Source of the DNA: Alopecurus myosuroides
Lineage: Eukaryota; Streptophyta; Magnoliopsida; Poales; Poaceae
DNA: 64,000 nucleotides
Direction of reading: 5' to 3'
Assembly: GCA_028641055.1 (NCBI GenBank)
Contig: CM054063.1
Coordinates: 176,706,756-176,770,755, forward strand
Shown: positions 11,840 to 23,212 of the stretch, piece by piece
How positions within the stretch are numbered: position 1 is the stretch's first letter
Layout of the letters: the number at the start of each line of letters is the position of its first letter
Notes under the pieces: generated by a model
Database searches by the model: none
The model's input: only the letters and a program-made list of their open reading frames with translations
What the model was told of the DNA's origin: nothing
Translations under genes and position numbers: made by a program

Positions 11840-12056
11840 TGCCTCTCAACTTTCACTTGTTGTCTTTTTTGTACCTTTATCTAGTTCTTTCGTTGCATAT
11901 TTTGTATCGTATCACATAGGTTGTTTACCTAGTTGCGCATCTAGATAATCTTGTGTTTTACTTGTTTATCCCAAACTAATAAAGAAAAGAACAAAAAATA
12001 TTAGTTACCTATTCACCCCCCCCCCCCCTTAGTTGACTATACCGTACTTTCAACCT
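11840..12056 (+). mobile_element. Copia LTR 3'-end fragment, probably solo LTR remnant
   Basis: The order of motifs matches the last 200 bp of the Copia LTR at 26473-27653: a T-rich stretch, ATAGGTTGTTTACCTAGTTG, a line of CATCTAGATAATCTTG, then ACCTATTCACCCCCCC and a short tail. In the intact LTR the corresponding motifs are TAGGTAAATTCACCGTAGTTG, CATATCTAGAGAATTTAC and CACCTATTCACCCCTCCC. No primer-binding site follows, so this is a solo LTR or fragment. The left edge could not be set. Confidence 0.45.
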
Positions 12057-12279
12057 TGCACCTTCTTGTTATTTCATCCGCATGGAAGTTTTCCATGTTT
12101 ACACGAGACACGTAGATGGAGTTGAACCACATAAGCTCTAGATTTATCTATAGGAATAATATATCTAACCATGGTTGTCTTTGATGGGGACATACATGAT
12201 GCCTACCTAATAAGTTGATCTTCTCCCTCAAGTCAAAATTCAATCTGCATACAAAACATGGAGCAACAAGGAAATATGA

Positions 12280-12620
12280 ACTATTAGGTTTAGTCCCACA
12301 TAAGTTGTGGGAGGAGATAGAGATCGACTTATAAGGGTGAGGGTGTCCCATTCTATCAGGCTAGTCTTGGGGGGGAGGGGGTTGTCGATGAGGAAATGTG
12401 GGTCAGAGACACTGGTTAAGTGGATCCATGATTGCGTAACAATGGTATCTGCCGACACGCTCGTGGAGCTGGTCCGCGACACATGTAGGTCAAAGTCACT
12501 TGTTAAGGGAACCCGAGATTGCGGTAACACGAATGAACAAGATTCCATGATCAAGCTACTTGAAGGGGACCCATGATTGCAGTAACATGAATGATACAAT
12601 TTCATTACCAAGCTACTGAA
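12280..12620. repeat. LTR-like segment with three degenerate tandem repeats
   Basis: The block opens with AGTCCCACATAAGTTGTGGG, a motif common at promoter ends of plant retroelement LTRs. It continues with three imperfect repeats about 60-70 bp long, near 12413, 12500 and 12550, each containing a variant of (G/T)GGACCCATGATTGCAGTAAC. No ORF is convincing. Confidence 0.4.
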
Positions 12621-13918
12621 AGATGAAAGACAGGCTCATTTTCCTCTTCTACAAGCAAATGAATGTCTCGACAAAATAATAAAAGTTCTTAGAAGAATTC
12701 TTAGCCTCAGATTTGGCCGGTTCGTCTTCTTCTTATCTCAAACATCTTTATGTTTGACAAACTCTACAAAAAAATTATCAAGATCTACAACAAAATAATA
12801 ATTTCATCAAATTCACCATAAAATATATTTAATGTTGTAGACATTAGCACATTTTTCGATAGACTTGGTCAAATCTAAATAAGTTCAACTTAAAACAAAT
12901 ATGTGACTTTAATTAATTTGGAACGAAGGGAATTCCAAGTGATAAGTTTTTAAAACAAATCTATAATTTTAAATAAGTTTAACTAAAAACAAACCTATAA
13001 CTTTAATAATCACAAGTTTAAAGTTCTATTTAGGGTGAGGGTGCTTGCCGTAATATGATCGTCATGACTATGTGGAAATAACAAGCTTTTTAATGATTAA
13101 AATTTCTCTCTTAGCAAGTCATTTAATGGTGTATAATTTTGTTTCCGTTCATGGTCTGTTTCGAGACCTATTTAGGAGTCAATCTTAGAATCATCGACAT
13201 CACCCATTACTCATGATCATCTCAGGCAAGCACCAACAGTGATTTAGGAGTCAATCTGAGGTCATGTACAGTGATGCTGAGTCAGTCGTCTATAACATGT
13301 GCCACATAGAATTTTTTTTTCAGTTAGAGGAGAGAGAAGTAGCCTGTCGCTAATTTTGCAGACGGTCGAGTTCCGTTTAATTCGATGTCCGTAATCCCAT
13401 TGTATAGGTGGTGCCGGTAACATGTGGTCCCAGAAGAAATCTGTCCTTTGATCGGTTTGTTCCCAACGTAATTAGTGTTAATAAACTTTTTTTTTAATTG
13501 CGTGCAGTTATGATTTTCAGATTCCTAGAGACGATTGAAAAGACGGCTCGTTGTACGAGTGTGTAGATCTGACATGTACATGTAGTACAGACCGCTGCCG
13601 TCTAAACAATTGTACATGCTCTTAGTATATTAAAAATACAAGACATGAGAATGGCAGATGGACAGTGATTTAGGACAATTAACTTATCATTAGAAAATCC
13701 GTAATGGTGCTTAGTCGGAGCAACTATCTGATTACGCATGGTAAGATGATAACGATGTACGCCCATTTGTTATTTGTAAGCAGGCAGGTAGCACATGGTT
13801 TCTGAGAGAGTGACCCGGTGAGATTTAGTGTCGGGTTGCAAGAGGCTGTTATAAAATACATGGAGTAGTTCTCTGTCTTCTTCTCACTAGGACACCAACA
13901 TATCTTCGTGACAATTGC
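12621..13918. other. AT-rich intergenic DNA
   Basis: No gene. The segment 12728-12940 resembles an eroded Stowaway-type MITE: its right end is TTAATTTGGAACGAAGGGAA, and phrases such as GACTTGGTCAAATC are common inside such elements. A clear left end is missing. Confidence 0.4.
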
Positions 13919-13921
13919 TTA

Positions 13922-14299
13922 GAGCATCACGAGCCCGTTGAAGACCCCAGCGTTCAAAACTTGGCAAAAAGTTGGTACAAAACGTGTTTGCCGGCGCTAT
14001 TTGGTGTATCGGCGAGTGCAACTTCCCAGCCGTTGTCCATACCAAGCAAAAAGCTATCTCACAAATATTTGGTATGGGCCAGAAAAAAAAGCAAATGTAG
14101 GGACGTGATTGGCCGTTTCTCCCCTATCCCCCAAAGAGCCCCCAGCACCCCGGGTTTGGCCTGGGTTTTCCGACGCAAAAAAGTGATGGGGGGCTCTGGG
14201 GGTGTGGCTGGACGAATTTTGGCCTATCCGGCGCTAAAAACGGCGAAAAATATGGTCTCAAATGCGCTGGGGGGCGAGCTGGGACGACTGAAGATGCTC
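13922..14299. mobile_element. Harbinger-type MITE with GAGCATC ends
   Basis: The element starts GAGCATCACGAG and ends, in reverse complement, GAGCATCTTCAG. It is flanked by TTA at 13919-13921 and 14300-14302, the three-base duplication typical of Harbinger/Tourist elements. It is 378 bp, GC-rich in the middle and non-coding. The same terminal motif opens the larger element at 25347. Confidence 0.7.
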
Positions 14300-14302
14300 T
14301 TA

Positions 14303-15045
14303 CTTTTTAAAACCGCTAGCAGGCCAACGTTGGAGCCAACCCTCCTTTCTTGGCGCTTTCTCAACATCTGTAACCTGCCGGTGCGGGTCCTCCTCGCAAA
14401 TCCTATTTACCGTCCGTTGGTGGCGCAATTTAGCCACGCCGTCTGAAGGGCGCGCTCGATGGGTCGGCCCATTTTCGGGGGTCCGGTCCATTTATTGTTT
14501 TTTCTTTATAATTTTTTGTTCAACTTTATTTTTGTTCAATTATTTTTTGTTGGATGCGTTTTTTTTGTTTTAAATTTATTTATGTTTACTTTTAATTTTG
14601 TTCAAAACTTTTTTTTACTGAGGGGGGAGGGGGGAGAAGCTAACTGGCCCGGCCCATTTGCCCCGCCCCGCAGGCGGCGACAGCGAAGTGCCGCCAGCGG
14701 GCGGCAAATAGGAGCCCCGTCCTCCTCCCTGGCACCTAGGCGTTCATCTGCTCTCATTTCGTCCAAGGATCTAGCGGGTTGGCCAAGACTGGATTGGCCC
14801 ATTTAGCTCGTTCATATGTTTCGTACGGTAGTCGCACAATGGGTTTCGATCATTCTTTTCACTGTGCATGGGTCCAGGTTGTCGGACAAATATCTTTGTT
14901 CGCTCGCATAGCTTGTACAAAGTGAGCACAACACGCTATTTAAACCGGTGATGTCCTTAATATTTCGATGTGGGACTATTTAAAGTGACTTTTGGATTGG
15001 ACAAACGAGCACACATTGCGCAGGCAAACCTTTCACGTGCGCGCG
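14303..15045. other. Intergenic, T-rich tract then G-rich tract
   Basis: 14495-14620 is almost entirely T with scattered A and G, followed by GGGGGGAGGGGGGAG near 14623 and a GC-rich stretch. No gene, RNA or paired repeat is supported. Confidence 0.5.
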
Positions 15046-15830
15046 CCTACTGCTAGGCCTGTAATTTGAGCGGAGCCAAGCCAACTCGGCTTGGCTCGCT
15101 CAAGCTCGTTCAACTGGCGAGTTTAGCTCAACTCGACTTGTTCAACGAACGAGCCTGGAATCAAAGCTCGGCTCGACTCAGCAAGCTCGCGAGTAGCTCA
15201 CGAGTAGCTCGCTAAATACAGATAACAAGCGAAATTGATTAATTTCTGATGATAGTTTCTTCTCCCCTACCTCTTCTTCCGTGTCTTCTTAAAGTCCAAA
15301 GCTTCTTCGTGGCTTGGTGGTCTGTCGAGGCTGCTGGTCGTCCGGGAGGATGGAACGATGGAAAGGGGCGGGCTAAGACGGGGGCTGGCGGTGGGCGGCA
15401 GGGACGGAGGAGGACGCCGAGCCCGATGGCCGGCGGTCAATGGGAGGGGAGAGGTTGTGCATGCCCCACCGCCGCCTCTCCACATCGACATGCGACGAGA
15501 GTTGAAACGCTACCCTCGTCGAGCTCGTGGAGTCGTGGATTGGTGCTGCTTGCTAGTCGCCCTCGTTCGTTCGCTACCTGGTTGGGTGGGCTTATAGGAC
15601 ATGTTGCTAGTTGGGCTTGGGCAATTGGGCCAGAAAGGCCAGGCATGGTACCATATTTGTCTAGTTTTTCAGCGAGCCATATAAGCTAAACGAGTTACTC
15701 GGTAACTCGGCTCGAATAGTTTGAACTCATTTAGTAACAAAAATTAAAACTCGGCTCGGCTCATTTAGTTTCGAGTTTGAGTTGCGAGTTACTCATTTAG
15801 CTTACGAGTTTCGAGTTTCAATTCCAGCGC
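15046..15830. mobile_element. Probable Mutator-like element with CGAG-rich arms
   Basis: The two ends (15050-15230 and 15670-15820) are imperfect inverted copies rich in GAGCTCG, GGCTCGGCTCG and ACTCG words. Outermost left TAGGCCTGTAATTTGAG pairs loosely with TAGCGCTGGAATTGAAAC from the right. Short flanking words (CTACTG left, TTACTG right) may be the remnant of a target duplication. The interior holds a GC-rich, ORF-containing stretch (15250-15660) with no recognisable protein. The class is an inference. Confidence 0.45.
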
Positions 15831-16129
15831 TACTTACTGCACATCGTTGTGGGCCCAGGGATAGACTGCATGCGCCTAATCCAATCCATGTCCCCCGTCA
15901 AAAAGCATGGAGTCAGTTCCCAGTCATAGTAAGAAGTGTGAGCTAGAAGAAAAATTAAATGAAGCTGCTACTCTGCGTTATAGATTGGTTGTAGAAATAA
16001 AAATGTGGTTTAGATAAAACATGAAAATGGCTGACATGGAACAAAACTCGACTTACAGCAAAAAATAAAATCTTAAGAAGATGAAAAAGTCATGTCCAAC
16101 AAAAAATAACGTTGTTGCGTAACACTATT
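15831..16129. other. Unassigned spacer
   Basis: AT-rich, no gene or repeat recognised, leading into the tandem array. Confidence 0.4.
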
Positions 16130-18640
16130 TCGGACCGAGTAAAACAAGTACTCATGGAACAAAACACCACACTAAAAGAAACATAATTTTTGACTGACTG
16201 CAACAAAATTTATAATACTTCGAACAAAACAAATGGTACAAGAGAAACATAAATAGACCATGGATACAAAAAAGACAAACACACGAGCAACAAATCATGA
16301 CTACTGTAAGAATAAAATGTTTAGACGAAAAGGTAAAAATAAATTTCTCGCATCCATGGAACAAATCATGGCTACAAGAGGAACAAAAGTTTAGACTGAG
16401 AGGAACAAAGTTTTTAGATATGAGGAAAAAAATAGCAACCATTAGAGAAACTGAATGCAAATAGTCATACACGTGGGAGCAAAAACGATAAATCATGGAA
16501 CCAAAAAAAAACCGTGGAACTAATTTTATTGGGTAAGAGGAAGAAATTTACGGAATGAAAGAAACAAAAATATGTATACACCTAGGAAAAAAAACATCGC
16601 ATATAGCAAAAGCTCGGAAAAAAGTTAGGAACGAAAGCTGCACAGAGATAAGAACAAATAAACTCTATAGATAGAGTAACAAAGTTCCGTGGACATAGGA
16701 AAAAAAACTCAGAACAAGGGCAGGAACAAAAAGATCCATGGACATTGGAACAAACAAGATTGAAACAAAAGCGAGGAACAAAATCTACGAACAAAAAAGC
16801 TCATGGAGATATGAACCGAAAACTCTATATTCCATGGACATAGAAAAAAATAGGAATAAAAGCCCGGCCAAAAAAGTTAGGAACAAAAGATGCATACAGA
16901 CAGAAAAGACTCTATAGAGAGGAAAAAAGTTACATGGATATACGAACAAAATCTCTAAACAAAGGTAGGAACAAAAAGATAAAAATTAGGAACAAATGCT
17001 TGGAACAAAAATCTAGGAAAAAATCTCCACGGAGATACGAATGCTCGAAAAAAAAAACTCCACATATATCGGAACAAAAACTCTAGAGAGTGGAAAAGAT
17101 TTCGATGGACATAGGAACAAAAGGTCAGAATAAAATGGTAGGAACCAAAAGGTATATAGAGGAACAAAGTTCCATGGAAAAAAAGGAACAAAAACTTGGA
17201 ACAAAATCCTGGACAACAAAATTAGTGACAAAAGTTTCAGAAAGATAGGAACAAAAACTCCATAGAGAGAGGAACAAAATTCTATGGATATAGGAACAGA
17301 AGATCGAAACACGGGTAGAAAGAAAATGGCTCGAGAGAAATTAGGAACAAATGTTTGGAACAAACATCTAGGAAAAAAATCTCCATGGAGATACACATGC
17401 TTGGAACAAAAACTCCACATATGTAGGAACAAAAACTCGAAACAAAACTCTATAGAGAGAGAAACAAAGTTCCATGTATACAGGAACAAAAGCTCGGAAT
17501 AAAAGGTAGGAACCAAAAAGTATATAGAGGAACAAAGTTCCATGAAAAAAGGGAACAAAATCCCGGACAACAAGGTTAGAGACAAAAGTTTCATAAAAAT
17601 AAGAATAAAAACTCTATAGAGAGAGGAACAAAGTTCCATGAATATAGGAACAAAAGCTCAAAAATAAGGTAGGAACAAAAAGGCTCGAGAGAAATTAGGA
17701 ACAAATTCTTGGAATAAAAATCTAGTAAAAAAATCTCCACGGAGATACGAATGCTCGGAACAAAATATCCACATATATAGGAACAAAATCTCCGAACAAA
17801 AACTCTATAGAGAGAGGAACAAAGTTTCATGGACATAGGAACAAAAGCTCGGAATAAAAAGGTAGGAACCCAAAAGTATATATAGGAACAAAGTTCCATA
17901 GAAAAAAGAAACAAAAACTAGGAACAAAATCCTGGAAAACTAAGCTAGAGACAATTTTTTACAAAGATAGGAACAAAAACTCTATAGAGAGAGAGGAACA
18001 GAGTTCCATGGATATAGCAACAAAATCTCGAAATAAAAGGTAGTAACAAAAAATTTGGAACAAAAGCGAGGACCAAAACTCGGATCAAAAGGCTCCATGG
18101 AGATAGGAACCAAAAATTCTATAGAGGAATAAGGTTCCATGGGATAGAAATAAAAACTAGGAACAAAAATTCGGAAAAAAAAAAACAGGAACCAAGTTCC
18201 ACAAAGATAGGAATAACATTTCTATAGAGATAGGAACAATGTCCCATGGCTATAGGAACGAAATCTCATGACAAAGGTAGAATAATTATACACCATGGAA
18301 TCAAAATAGGAACATCGTAGGAAAAAAATTCAAGTAATTTTCTAGAATAAGAGGAGAAAATGTTAATAATAATTATAAACCTAGGAACGAAAAGAACATA
18401 TCACCGAGAACAAAAAGTAAAAAATCACTTTAAAAGATGAAAGAAAAAGCTCGGAACAAATGCTCGGAAGAAAGGTAGGAAGAAAAAGACTAGAGAAATT
18501 AGAATCAAATGTTTGAACTTAGGAACAAAAATGTCCATGAAGATAACGATGTTCGGAACAAAAACTACAAAAAAAACAAGAAATAAGAGAAACATACGAG
18601 AAAGAAATCACGACACTATGACACAAGGAATGCGAAAATA
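16130..18640. repeat. Purine-rich degenerate tandem array, higher-order period about 355 bp
   Basis: About 2.5 kb is built from variants of AGGAACAAA. The best-ordered part has a clear long period: the landmark AAATTAGGAACAAAT followed by TCTCCACGGAGATAC occurs at 16983, 17338 and 17692, spacings of 355 and 354 bp. Each long unit contains several lines of AGGAACAAAA with intervening words such as CTCTATAGAGAGAGG and GGAACAAAGTTCCATGG; the latter holds a small inverted repeat, GGAAC-AAA-GTTCC. Order decays toward both edges. Minus-strand ORFs here (up to 208 codons at 17013-17639) are long only because the repeat is purine-rich and lacks stops in that frame; they are hydrophobic and repetitive, and I do not call them genes. 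I do not recognise the family. Confidence 0.85.
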
Positions 18641-18782
18641 GTCAAACTGACCTAAACTAGAACCATAGCAAAATAAACTAGTGAAAAAAAGAAAATAAAA
18701 CAAAAAAAATTAAATAAAGAAGTGCAAGAAACTAACCGAGAAAAAATAAAGACAAGAAAAAAAAATGAATAGCTGGGAGGAA

Positions 18783-18905
18783 GCAAAACCGTCTCAAATT
18801 AACTGTCACAAAGTTGGACAAAAATGAATGTATCTAGACATAATTTAGTGTTAGATATATCGAATTTCGTTTAACTTTATACCAATTAATTTGAGACGAA
18901 GGGAG
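18783..18905. mobile_element. Stowaway MITE, left end eroded
   Basis: Right end AATTTGAGACGAAGGGAG followed by TA. The left end retains CCGTCTCAAATTAACTG, its inverted copy. The CTCCCTCCGTCTC terminus and TA flank identify a Tc1/Mariner-type Stowaway element. Confidence 0.7.
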
Positions 18906-18963
18906 TACATGCTTTGTTGTGATTGGGTAAGTGAAAGAAGATGATCCGCATGCATGAGCTGTT

Positions 18964-19255
18964 TTTTTTTTGAGAAACACAGTACAAACGCAAGCGCTCA
19001 TATACACGCGCATACACCCACCCCTATGGACGCACACACGCACACCCAACCCCTATGAGCAACTCCGAAAGACTGAGCCGGCGGGTCTTGAGATTGACGA
19101 AGTCACCACAGGCACCTCGCTGTCGACGGGAACGTCGTCTCCCACTGAAAGAATATTCCGTCTAAATGCGACACACATATGTCAAACCTGTGGTTTGAAC
19201 TCTGGTGGGCTGAGATACAACCACCCTTCTAACCATCCAACCACAGGTTGGTTCG
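18964..19255 (-). mobile_element. Au-type SINE with tRNA-like promoter
   Basis: Read on the minus strand, the element starts near 19255 with ACCTGTGGTTGGATGGTTAG, giving box A (TGGTTAGAAGG) and box B (GAGTTCAAACC) of a tRNA-like RNA polymerase III promoter. The body includes CAGTGGGAGACGACGTTCCC. It ends in an A-rich tail (T-run on the plus strand, from 18962). An 18-bp direct repeat, CCGCATGCATGAGCTGTT, flanks it at 18946-18963 and 19256-19273. The pattern matches what I know of the Au SINE of Triticeae. It needs LINE proteins supplied in trans. Confidence 0.85.
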
Positions 19256-19288
19256 CCGCATGCATGAGCTGTTGTGATTTGCGTCAGA

Positions 19289-19331
19289 GCTAGACACAGG
19301 GAGGCACGTACTAGACACGGGAGGCACGTAG
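19289..19331. repeat. 21-bp tandem duplication
   Basis: CTAGACACAGGGAGGCACGTA is followed directly by CTAGACACGGGAGGCACGTA, a near-perfect two-copy repeat just outside the SINE. Confidence 0.7.
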
Positions 19332-19685
19332 GCATGTCGAGTGAACAAGCAAACAGTGAAAAGTCATCCCGCGTCTCTTTCTGGGCCAGGTGGGCCGCCG
19401 CTCGCGTAGCACCGCTGCGGGCGATTCAGGGTACAAATCGCCCGAGCGTTGGGGATAGATTTCCGCCAGTGCCGGCGACCGTCGCATCGGCAGGCCGTCA
19501 TGCGAACATCGGTGAGCCCTTGAGGAGCAAATGGCCAGGAACCGAGAATTTCTTCTTAAAAAAAGTGACTGACACTGTTATTATTTTAGGTAGGACATTG
19601 AGAATGAAACAGTATCCGAACCAGATGAATTTCCAATGGTTTATAATGGTTGCTCCCTGTCCATCCTTTTGGAGCTTATGTACTA

Positions 19686-19809
19686 CTCCCTCCGTTCAAC
19701 AATAGATGACTTCGACTTATCTAGATATGGATGTATCTAGACATGTTTTAGTGTATATATACATCTATATGTAGAGAAATGCAAGTCATTTATTATTGAA
19801 CGGAGGGAG
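19686..19809. mobile_element. Intact Stowaway MITE
   Basis: CTCCCTCCGTTCAACAATAG at the left pairs with CTATTGTTGAACGGAGGGAG-type sequence at the right (TATTATTGAACGGAGGGAG). TA flanks at 19684-19685 and 19810-19811. It is 124 bp, the usual size for the family, with no coding capacity. Confidence 0.9.
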
Positions 19810-20298
19810 TAGTACAAGAATTCGACATATGAACTTGTTTTTAGATAGGAGAAAGTGAGATACGGAAGGAAGATGCGAAAACTGAAGAGAAAGGGTCGTG
19901 GTCTTAAATATTTGTGCGATGGGAGTGACACATGAGATTGCTTTCACCTTGATATATTCATGTATGAACCTGGCTTTTTGTACGGCTCAATCAGGCTTTG
20001 TAACATGGGGAAGCAAAGCATGTGGAGTCCGGATTCGTTCACCTGGCCTCCTCCCATACTCTCTCTCCGAGAAGTAGAAATGCAAGAAAGGGACCGCAAT
20101 AATCACCCTACCTCATCTGGTTTGTTTTCGTGTGAATAGGTAGCATTCCCCTTTTTGCCTTGCTAGACCACTTCAAGAAAAGCACAGCCCCTACGTGTCG
20201 ACCTCCAAGTCGTGCGTCCCGAAGTACTGTTAGTTTTGGATCCGGAATAAAGCAAATTAGCAACCACAGCGCCCCTCCCCCCCCCCCAAAAAAAAACA

Positions 20299-20460
20299 AA
20301 TACTCCATATCGAAATGTAAAATGTTTCAGCATTTTATAGATAAAACGTAATTGGACATGTTTTAGTGCAAAATACAAATAAATCTACACACTACAATAT
20401 GTTTAGCTACATGTTATTTAGAAAATGTTAAAATTCTTATATTTTAATACGGAGGAAGTA
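20299..20460. mobile_element. Eroded Stowaway MITE
   Basis: Right end TTTTAATACGGAGGAAGTA. The left end TACTCCATATCGAAATGTAA is a diverged inverted partner. The interior phrase GACATGTTTTAGTG recurs in the intact copy at 19740. Confidence 0.55.
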
Positions 20461-21675
20461 AATAGCCCACACGCTGAAGTTTGATCGAATGCACGGGGTG
20501 AAGAATTCATACTCCACCTTCTATTTCAGTTATGAATTAAAAGGGTTAATTTTGTGCTCATCGATTTATTTGCCAGGTTCCAGCTGAATGCAAATCATAA
20601 AGTGTTACTCAACAATTCTTCTCATCAAGGCAGCGTGCAGTCATTTAATCACCTATCTCCCTTCTACTGCTTGTAGATCCGATTTCACCGAATTCGGCTA
20701 GCATGTGGAGGTGTATAGTCTCGTCTCGTGTATGTGAATATGTGATCACTTTGATGGCCACTAAGGCAGTTACCTGTTTTGGTGTTAGTGTAACTTTAAC
20801 TGGGTCCCACCTGCTACCCTTCTTCTGGTAAGTGGTAACTAACCAAAGCTGACGAGATGTTTTTTTTTCTGGTTTGGTCCGTAAACTCCATGCTGCAAGC
20901 AGGGAGGATGGCTGCAGAGAATACCACTTTTACCGTTGAGGATTTTTATGGTGGCAGATATTGTTAGTATATCTTTCTTAATCATGTGCAATCTGCAAGA
21001 TGCACACGACTTAGGAACGTATGTAGAAGGGAGACATGCTTACAAATTTTGGATCAAGGACTGTTGGTAGCTGCACGATGGTTAGGCAAAGCTGTTAGCT
21101 GTGAGTGCAGGCACAAACAGTAACATGTACGTACTTGGGCTGTCGGTACATACGTTATTTTTATTTTATTTTTTCCGAAAGGGAGCGCATGCGTGTATGC
21201 ATTGCAACATGTGGGGTGCAGCTCTCTAGCTAGTGGTGTCTTGTCTATGTGATTTCGCTCCGTGTCACTTTACTTGCTCACATGGCCTGGCCCGGCCTGA
21301 TTCAGGTAACCACAATTGACAACACGTATGGGCCGGGTTCCAATAGAAGAAAATATCTGTAGCAGTTGGGTTTGCAAGAGAATTCAAGGACCTAAAAAAA
21401 AAAAAAACCCTATAGGGCATCACACATCATGTAATTCAGACATCTTAGAATTAGCAAAATGTCATAACTTTCGTCAGTGTGTCATACAACAGTGTTTTGT
21501 TGAAGAAGAAAGAAACTATCTTGAAATATTACTACTAAGTTGATTAAAAACACGAAGTGTTGTGCTATATCGGTATACCCTTTATTTAGGATTATGAAAC
21601 AAAATATTCTGAGTTGCATGCCAAGCATGAACGCATGTATGTATTGCTCAGCTGAATATATAGCTCGAAAGTGTT
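20461..21675. other. Intergenic, no gene recognised
   Basis: Mixed composition with short chance ORFs, an A-run near 21395 and a T-rich stretch near 21150. I see no gene, RNA or defined repeat. Confidence 0.5.
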
Positions 21676-23212
21676 AGAAAACCATATTGTCGTGGTTTAA
21701 TCGACCAGTAGAAGAAATGAGTAACTTCAGAAGGTTGAAACAGCTGAGATGGCAGGACGCACTACCGGTTCAGAAGCAACGTGAAACTTACACAACACAA
21801 TCAAATCACTTTGCCCCAACGAAACAACGAGGTTGTCAATCTCACCGGTTTTTGCTAAACACAAAGAGGTTAAACGTATGGTGTGGAAAACAGTAGGAAA
21901 CAATATGAAAATAGTAGCAACAGTATGAAAGCAGTGTGTGTATTATCGGTATGAGAAAATGGACCGGGGTACACAGTTCACTAGTGGTGTCTCTCCGTGA
22001 AAGATAAATAACATGCGTGGTGAACAAATTACAGCTGGACAATTGACACAAGTGAAGGCTGCACCGTAGTGCATATGCAAGACATAAACATTACTATGTG
22101 ATTCATGCGGATTACAACAAAAATACATAGACCGTCATCCAACTGCATCTATGTCTAATAATCCACCATTCGAATATCATCCGGACAAACGTTGGGTATT
22201 AAGTTGCAAGCAACAGATTATCGCAGTAAGCAAAGTGTGTAATGTAAACAATGTAAACTAGGTAAACACCATTGTTTTCTCCCTAATGGCAACAACACAT
22301 CCTCCATCCGTCACGTTTCTGTCACTCGAGCACAGATGCAAAGCAGGCATGAACCCACTATCGAGCATAAATACTCTCTCTTGGAGTTACTAGCATCTAC
22401 TTGGCCAGAGTATCTACTAATAACGGAGAGCATGCAAGATCATAAATAACATAAGCATGAAGATAACATGATAGATTGAGCATGAAGATAACATGATAGA
22501 TTGATAATCAGAAGACATATCATTCAACATTCATCAGATCCCAGCAAACACAACATGCATCATTACATAAAGATGATCTCGATCATGTAGGGCAGCTCAT
22601 GAGATCTAAACATGAGGTACAAGGTAGAGAGAACAACCATCTAGCTACTGCTATGAACCCGTAGTCCAGGGATGAACTACTCACGCATCACTTCAGAGGA
22701 GAGCATGATGGTGTAGACCCCTCCGGTGATGAATTCCCCTCCCGACAGGGTGCCGGGGAGAGCTCCAGAACCCTCCCAATCTCGGGATGATGATGACGGC
22801 GGCCTCGGGTGTTTCTCGGGACGAAGTGGTATTTTTTAGGGTTAATATGCCGGGGGGTATAAATAGGCGAAAGGGCAAGGAGGTGGAGGCCTGGGGGCCC
22901 CACACCACCCCATGGTGCGGCCGAGGGGGGGGGGGGCGCTGCCCTATGGTGTGGCCACCCTCCGGGCCTCTTCGGGACTCTGTGGAACCTTCGCGAATTC
23001 CAGGACCTCTGAACTTTCAATTTTCCAATTCCGAGAATATTTCCAGAACAACTTTTCTGAAACTAAAAACAGCAGAAAACAAGGAACTGGCTCTGTGGCA
23101 TCTTGTCAATAGGTTAGTCCGGAAAATCGATCAAAATGACATAAAGTGTATAGCAAACATGTATGAAACAACATGGAATATCAGAAATTAAGGATACATT
23201 TATGACGTATCA
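21676..23212 (-). mobile_element. Athila-like Gypsy LTR plus start of internal region, truncated
   Basis: Read on the minus strand, it begins TGATACGTCATAAATGTATC at 23212, the usual start of this Triticeae LTR group. It contains the CCTATTTATACCCC TATA region near 22855-22870, and GTGAACTGTGTACCCCGGTC near 21965. The LTR end lies near 21770. After it come a diverged primer-binding region and about 90 bp of leader matching the leader I recall for these elements (CTACTGGTCGATTAAACCA). The rest of the element is missing. The copy at 35978-37316 on the plus strand belongs to the same LTR group. A 25-bp unit, AGCATGAAGATAACATGATA.., is perfectly duplicated at 22454-22503. Confidence 0.75.

Noticed and set aside
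11840..12056. 5' LTR of a complete Copia element
   Set aside because: No primer-binding site or gag follows; only an LTR end fragment is supported.
16130..18640. A CRISPR-like array
   Set aside because: Repeats are degenerate and directly adjacent, with no constant repeat and unique spacers; the window is plant DNA.
18964..19255. A tRNA gene
   Set aside because: Box A and box B are present, but there is no cloverleaf, and the A-rich tail and target duplication show it is a SINE.
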